From NCBI GenBank assembly GCA_009776385.1, contig WRFT01000048.1, positions 1 to 10,275 on the forward strand: DNA of 10,275 bases, written 5' to 3'. Below are positions 6,880 to 10,275 of this stretch, in pieces. The stretch is from Clostridia bacterium (GTDB lineage Bacteria; Bacillota; Clostridia; Christensenellales; Aristaeellaceae). Each line of letters begins with the position of its first letter. The stretch's first letter is position 1. Below the pieces are notes generated by a model. It saw only the letters and a program-made list of their open reading frames with translations, searched no databases and was not told the DNA's origin. Both the position numbers and the translations under genes were made by a program.

Positions 6880-8016
6880 TTATTTTTTACGAAGATACTT
6901 GCGAATGTCAAGCGCCACCGCCACGATGATAACAATTCCCTGCACTACATATGTCCAGTCACTTTTAACGCCCATGAACTGCAGGCCGATTTTTAGTACC
7001 TCAAAGACAAGCACGCCAATGAGTATGCCGGAGATACGCCCGATGCCGCCGCTGACGGATACGCCGCCGATGGTACAGCCCGCTATGGCTTCCAGTTCGT
7101 AACCGAACCCCGTGGTACCAATGTTCGCGCCCGCCGACTTGGAAGCCAGCAGGAACCCGCATAGCCCGTATAACATGGCGGCAAGCATATAAATGAGCGT
7201 CTTGCTTTTGGTAACATTCACGCCCGACACTTCCGCCGCGATTTCGTTTCCTCCTATCGCATACATGTATTTGCCGTGGCGCATTTTGTTATACAAAAAC
7301 CACATGACTACGCCGACAAGCAGCGCAATTAACGCGGGATAGCCGAACAGTCTGGCGGTATCGTTGAGCACATTTAAGAAACCCAGGTTTCCGCCGCCCG
7401 TTTCCTGCGCCGCGGCGATGGCCTGAGTGAGTTGGTCTTTTCCGAAATAACCCGTGTAAACATTTAAGTATTCGGGGTGGAAACTGCCTATTGGCTGCGC
7501 GCCGAAGATAACCAACCCCATGCCGTAAACCAAGGTCTGCATGCCCAGCGTCGCGATGAAAGGCGGTACCTTGAGCCTGGAGACCACCGTGCCGTTGATG
7601 ACGCCGATGAGCGCGGAAATCACCAGCACGATAATAAGAACGCAGAGGATGTAAGCGTTTATACTGCTGTCCGCGAAGTTTTGGATAAACTCCGGCATGT
7701 TTTTGATAATGCGCTGCGAATAGTTCTGCTGCTGCATGAACACCGCCGTCAGGCATGCCGCGAACCCGGCGGTACGCCCGGCCGACAAATCCGTTCCGCG
7801 CGTGATGAGGCATCCGGATACGCCCAGCGCGATAATAAAGCGGATGGCGGTGTTGCCGAACAAGTTACGGATATTGGTTGCGGAAATAAAGTTTGTGCGC
7901 TGCGTCCATACGAATACGGCAAATAAGAGAATGAGGATGACAATGATATTGTTCATCATGAATTGCCTTGACCGTTTCCAGTCCACCTTCAAATGCCGCG
8001 CCGCGTTGTTTTGCAT
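6880..8016 (-). CDS. mglC: Galactose/methyl-galactoside ABC transporter permease, MglC-like
   Basis: This 378-residue integral membrane protein of the BPD_transp_2 family would form the sugar channel as a dimer with the MglA-like ATPase. It matches E. coli MglC, as I remember it, along most of its length: FIIALGVSGCLITRGTDLSAGR (from 60), GVINGTVVSRLKVPPFIATLG (138-158), MYAIGGNEIAAEVSGVNV (251-268, the cytoplasmic loop expected to touch the ATPase), FGYELEAIAGCTIGGVSVSGG (304-324) and VALDIRKYLRKK at the end. About eight to ten hydrophobic segments can be seen, starting at 23-38. It is some 40 residues longer than the E. coli protein, mainly from hydrophilic stretches near 96-118 and 186-222. 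The ATG at 8016 has GGAGGG six bases upstream; an ATG four bases earlier is out of frame. It lies 25 bases after the ATPase gene. Confidence 0.95.
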   Translation of the reverse strand: MQNNAARHLKVDWKRSRQFMMNNIIVILILLFAVFVWTQRTNFISATNIRNLFGNTAIRFIIALGVSGCLITRGTDLSAGRTAGFAACLTAVFMQQQNYSQRIIKNMPEFIQNFADSSINAYILCVLIIVLVISALIGVINGTVVSRLKVPPFIATLGMQTLVYGMGLVIFGAQPIGSFHPEYLNVYTGYFGKDQLTQAIAAAQETGGGNLGFLNVLNDTARLFGYPALIALLVGVVMWFLYNKMRHGKYMYAIGGNEIAAEVSGVNVTKSKTLIYMLAAMLYGLCGFLLASKSAGANIGTTGFGYELEAIAGCTIGGVSVSGGIGRISGILIGVLVFEVLKIGLQFMGVKSDWTYVVQGIVIIVAVALDIRKYLRKK

Positions 8017-8041
8017 ACATTACCCTCCGATACCGGTAAGA

Positions 8042-9568
8042 TTATGTGAACTGTGTCGCCAGGGACATAATATTCTCCTGTGTGGCGCCGCTTCCCTCTA
8101 CGATGCCCGTCAGCCTGCCGTCACACATGACAACAATGCGGTCACTCATGCCTATCAGTTCGCCCATTTCCGAAGAAATCATGATAATGCTTTTACCCGA
8201 GGCGGCCAAAGACGCGATGATGCTGTAAATTTCATATTTCGCGCCAACGTCAATACCGCGCGTCGGCTCATCCATTATCAGTATGTCCGGATCGTTTGCC
8301 AGCCAGCGCGATACCAACACCTTTTGTTGGTTTCCTCCGGACAGCGACTGGATAAGCGTCTTGTTTGAAGGCGTCTTGATGGAGAGTTTGGCTACATTAT
8401 CGTCCACCAGCTGCTTTATCTTGCGGTCGTTGAGGAAGCGCCGGTATTTTAAATATTGATCGAGGCTCGCGATGGACACATTGTCCGATACGGACAGGAC
8501 ACTGAAAATCCCCGTGGCCCTGCGATCTTCGGTCAATAACGCGATGCCCTTTTGTATGGCGTCACGCGGGCGCGATATATGGATGGTATTTCCATCATAC
8601 GCAATCGTTCCGGCTTTATGCGCGCGTATTCCGAATATGCCTTCCATCAACTCGGTACGCTGCGCGCCGACAAGCCCGCCGATGCCCAGTATCTCGCCCT
8701 TCCGCAACCGGAAACTGACATGACGGAACGAGCGTGGGTTAATGGACGTAAAGTCCTTGACTTCAAAGATGACTTCACCGGGGGTGTTATGTTTAGCGGG
8801 ATACAAGTCTTTTAATTCACGACCGACCATCCGCGTAATTATCATGTCTATTGTGAGCTCCCGCGCCTCCCATGTGCCGATGTATTGCCCATCGCGCATG
8901 ATGGTAACTTCATCGGAGATGCGCAGTATCTCATCCATTTTATGGCTGATATAAACGATGGAAACGCCTTTCGCCTTCAACTCGGATATGATATCGAACA
9001 GCGCCTGCACCTCATGATAGGTGAGCGAGCTTGTGGGCTCATCCAGTATTAGGACACGGCAGTCCGCGGAAATAGCCTTGGCGATTTCGACGGATTGCAT
9101 TTGCGATACGGAAAGATCACCCAACCTTTGTTTGGGGTCAAATTTCATGCGTACGTCATCCAGCAGCTTCTTTGTGTTTTTCCACATGGTTTCGTGGTCC
9201 ACCACGGGTATGAAACCGAGGAGCTTTTTCATCGGGTAACGGCCTACATAGATGTTTTCGGCAACGGAACGCTCCGTGATGGGCTGTAGTTCCTGATGAA
9301 CCATCGCGATACCCATCTTGAGCGCCATCATCGGGTCGGAGATGTCTACTTTTTTGCCTTCGTAAATGATTTCGCCTTCGTCCATTTTATAAATGCCGAA
9401 TACGCATTTCATCAGCGTGGATTTTCCCGCGCCGTTCTCTCCCACCAAAGCGTGCACGGTACCCGGCTTTAAACAAAACTGTACGCGGTCAAGCGCGCGC
9501 ACGCCGGGGAAGGTCTTTACCACATCCCGCATTTCAAGCCTGAATTCCGTTTTACCATTCTCTATCAA
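8042..9568 (-). CDS. mglA: Galactose/methyl-galactoside ABC transporter ATP-binding protein, MglA-like
   Basis: This 508-residue peripheral protein carries two fused ABC ATPase cassettes, as in MglA, RbsA, XylG and AraG. First cassette: Walker A GENGAGKST (43-51), Q-loop Q92, signature LSVSQ (152-156), Walker B LILDEPTSS with D176 and E177, and H209. Second cassette: Walker A is replaced by GGLVGAQRTE (297-306) with no lysine, which is usual for this family, while signature LSGGNQQ (409-415) and Walker B LIMDEPTRGID (D433, E434) are intact. The N-terminal part (SFPGVRAL-like KTFPGVRALD, HALVGENGAGKS, KCVFGIYKMDEG) is close to E. coli MglA. I chose TTG at 9568 because GGGAG lies five bases upstream; an in-frame GTG at 9580 would add four residues but has no ribosome site. 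It sits between the first binding-protein gene and the permease gene, the standard mglBAC order. Confidence 0.95.
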   Translation of the reverse strand: MIENGKTEFRLEMRDVVKTFPGVRALDRVQFCLKPGTVHALVGENGAGKSTLMKCVFGIYKMDEGEIIYEGKKVDISDPMMALKMGIAMVHQELQPITERSVAENIYVGRYPMKKLLGFIPVVDHETMWKNTKKLLDDVRMKFDPKQRLGDLSVSQMQSVEIAKAISADCRVLILDEPTSSLTYHEVQALFDIISELKAKGVSIVYISHKMDEILRISDEVTIMRDGQYIGTWEARELTIDMIITRMVGRELKDLYPAKHNTPGEVIFEVKDFTSINPRSFRHVSFRLRKGEILGIGGLVGAQRTELMEGIFGIRAHKAGTIAYDGNTIHISRPRDAIQKGIALLTEDRRATGIFSVLSVSDNVSIASLDQYLKYRRFLNDRKIKQLVDDNVAKLSIKTPSNKTLIQSLSGGNQQKVLVSRWLANDPDILIMDEPTRGIDVGAKYEIYSIIASLAASGKSIIMISSEMGELIGMSDRIVVMCDGRLTGIVEGSGATQENIMSLATQFT

Positions 9569-9573
9569 AGGCG

Positions 9574-9578
9574 CTCCC
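9574..9578 (-). promoter_or_regulatory. Possible ribosome binding site for the ATPase gene
   Basis: GGGAG on the minus strand, five bases before the TTG at 9568. It overlaps the alternative GTG start at 9580, whose own upstream sequence has no purine-rich site. This favours the TTG, though the site is shorter than those of neighbouring genes. Confidence 0.45.
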
Positions 9579-9591
9579 ACCCGCTGTAAAA

Positions 9592-9597
9592 ATTATA
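9592..9597 (-). promoter_or_regulatory. Possible internal promoter -10 box before the ATPase gene
   Basis: A perfect TATAAT lies on the minus strand about 24 bases before the ATPase TTG start, in the only long gap of the window. No good -35 box is seen 16-18 bases upstream (the best candidate, TTACTT, shares only its first two bases with the consensus). If used, transcription would begin near 9585 and still include the GGGAG site. It may be chance in an AT-rich patch. Confidence 0.28.
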
Positions 9598-9618
9598 CCT
9601 GTCACCAGTAGGATAAGT

Positions 9619-9651
9619 AAGGGCGCGTGCGTTTGAAGCGCACGCACCCTT
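9619..9651 (-). other. Intergenic hairpin between binding-protein and ATPase genes
   Basis: Bases 9619-9631 pair with 9639-9651 around a seven-base loop. Read as minus-strand RNA, the 13-bp stem is AAGGGUGCGUGCG with CGCACGCGCCCUU, all paired if one U-G wobble is allowed; on the plus strand that position is an A-C mismatch, so the minus strand is favoured. The stem begins 21 bases after the binding-protein stop codon. The bases after it (ACUUAUCC) are not a U-run, so a strong intrinsic terminator is doubtful. In other binding-protein operons, hairpins here protect the upstream mRNA from 3' decay or cause partial termination, giving more binding protein than ATPase; this role is inferred here. 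Confidence 0.65.
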
Positions 9652-9672
9652 TATTGCGGGATGCCGTGTGTG

Positions 9673-10275
9673 TTACTCCATGCCTATGGCATTCTTGACA
9701 TATTCCATGGTTTCGGGTGTAACGGCTACATAATCAACGACGTAGAGGCGCTTCTCGGGAATATAGCCGCCGGCCATCTCAAGGGCGAGATCCGCGGCTG
9801 TATGAGACTGGCCGAAGTGGTCGTTCAGCACGGTGGCGGTGAATTCACCGGCCTCAACCAGCGCAACGACCTCGGATAACGCATCGACGCCCAGCAGGTA
9901 GATATCCTTGCCAACCGTGCGCCCGGCATCCTTGATGGCTTGCAGCGCGCCCAGCGCCATGCCGTCGTTGTTGCAGAAAACGACTTCAATCTGCTCGCCG
10001 AACTGTGCCAGAGCGTTCGCGGCCAGTTCCTGACCCTTGGTTTGATCCCATTCGCCGCGATGTTCAAAGAGCTTTTCGACCTTCAGGCCGTCGTCGGTGA
10101 GGGCCTTGATGGAGTACTCTGTGCGGTACTGCGCGCCGACGTTGGCCATATCACCTTGATTCATGATATAGCTCACGACGCCGTCGCCGTTGATATCGCC
10201 CTGGTCAGGAAGGCTGAGGACCGCGTTGCCCTGGAAGGTTCCGGACTGACGCGCGTCGGCGCCGACATAGCAAAC
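9673..10275 (-). CDS. mglB: Galactose/glucose-binding protein, MglB-like (first copy, C-terminal part)
   Basis: The last 200 residues are visible and the frame stays open to the window edge, so the start and signal peptide lie outside. The internal GTG at 10176 is not the real start, because recognisable family sequence continues before it (VCYVGADARQSGTFQG, then a calcium-type loop DINGDGVVSY). Other MglB hallmarks are GEWDQTKG with the ring-stacking Trp, VVFCNNDGMALGAL, LLGVDALSE and TVLNDHFGQ, which hold the Asn, Asp and Asn sugar contacts known from E. coli MglB. The second-lobe Asp contact (D154 in E. coli) is Gly here, in NVGAQYRTEY, and the nearby His is Asn. The protein captures sugar outside the membrane and passes it to the MglC-like permease. 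A strong hairpin follows the gene, as is common behind highly expressed binding-protein genes. Confidence 0.93.
   Translation of the reverse strand, partial: VCYVGADARQSGTFQGNAVLSLPDQGDINGDGVVSYIMNQGDMANVGAQYRTEYSIKALTDDGLKVEKLFEHRGEWDQTKGQELAANALAQFGEQIEVVFCNNDGMALGALQAIKDAGRTVGKDIYLLGVDALSEVVALVEAGEFTATVLNDHFGQSHTAADLALEMAGGYIPEKRLYVVDYVAVTPETMEYVKNAIGME

Noticed and set aside
7289..7813. 174-codon open frame on the minus strand inside the permease gene
   Set aside because: Same strand, different frame; the permease frame has clear membrane segments and MglC motifs, while this one gives His/Arg-rich sequence with no recognisable domain.
9619..9651. Calling the intergenic hairpin a strong intrinsic terminator
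   Set aside because: There is no U-run after the stem on the minus strand, and the genes that follow belong functionally with the one before it.
10176..10176. Start of the first binding protein at the GTG at 10176
   Set aside because: Recognisable MglB sequence with the calcium loop continues upstream in the same frame to the window edge, so this is an internal codon.
1..10275. CRISPR arrays, tRNA or rRNA genes, insertion sequences, attachment sites
   Set aside because: No repeated spaced units, RNA gene hallmarks, transposase-like sequence or flanking inverted repeats were seen; almost all bases are explained by one gene string.

Overview
The window holds one continuous block of nine genes, all on the minus strand, so it reads from right to left. 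It looks like a single long transcription unit for uptake and sensing of a hexose such as galactose, glucose or a methyl-galactoside, followed by two metabolic genes. Only one gap exceeds 60 bases: 104 bases between the first binding protein and the ATPase. Both ends are cut, one by the 5' part of a binding-protein gene and the other by the 3' part of an oxidoreductase gene. The strong GGAG-type ribosome sites, the YesN/YesM type two-component pair, the mixture of ATG, GTG and TTG starts and the protein families suggest a fairly GC-rich Firmicute of the class Clostridia. That is an inference from gene content, not a proof.

Layout in transcription order: (1) 10275-9673, C-terminal two thirds of a MglB-like sugar-binding protein; (2) 9568-8042, MglA-like double ATPase; (3) 8016-6880, MglC-like permease. 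A 13-bp hairpin and a possible internal promoter lie between (1) and (2). Then comes a sensing module: (4) 6835-5225, YesN-like response regulator with an AraC-type DNA-binding end; (5) 5232-3496, YesM-like sensor kinase with a large extracytoplasmic region; (6) 3493-2897, a membrane-anchored protein that looks like a sugar-binding protein with most of one lobe removed; (7) 2885-1884, a second, full-length MglB-like protein in which the residues known to contact sugar and calcium in E. coli MglB are retained. Last come (8) 1860-541, a uroporphyrinogen-decarboxylase-like protein of the methyltransferase superfamily, and (9) 544-1 (cut), a FAD-dependent oxidoreductase of the COG2509 type.

How they may work together: MglB delivers sugar to MglC, powered by MglA. 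The second binding protein and the half-size anchored one sit directly behind the kinase gene, so they are good candidates for ligand-sensing partners of the kinase, which would signal to the response regulator and so to transport genes. This resembles known pairs in which a periplasmic binding protein feeds a sensor kinase (ChvE-VirA, LuxP-LuxQ, XylFII-LytS). The half-size binding protein is the most unusual item. The role of the last two genes is not clear from the sequence.
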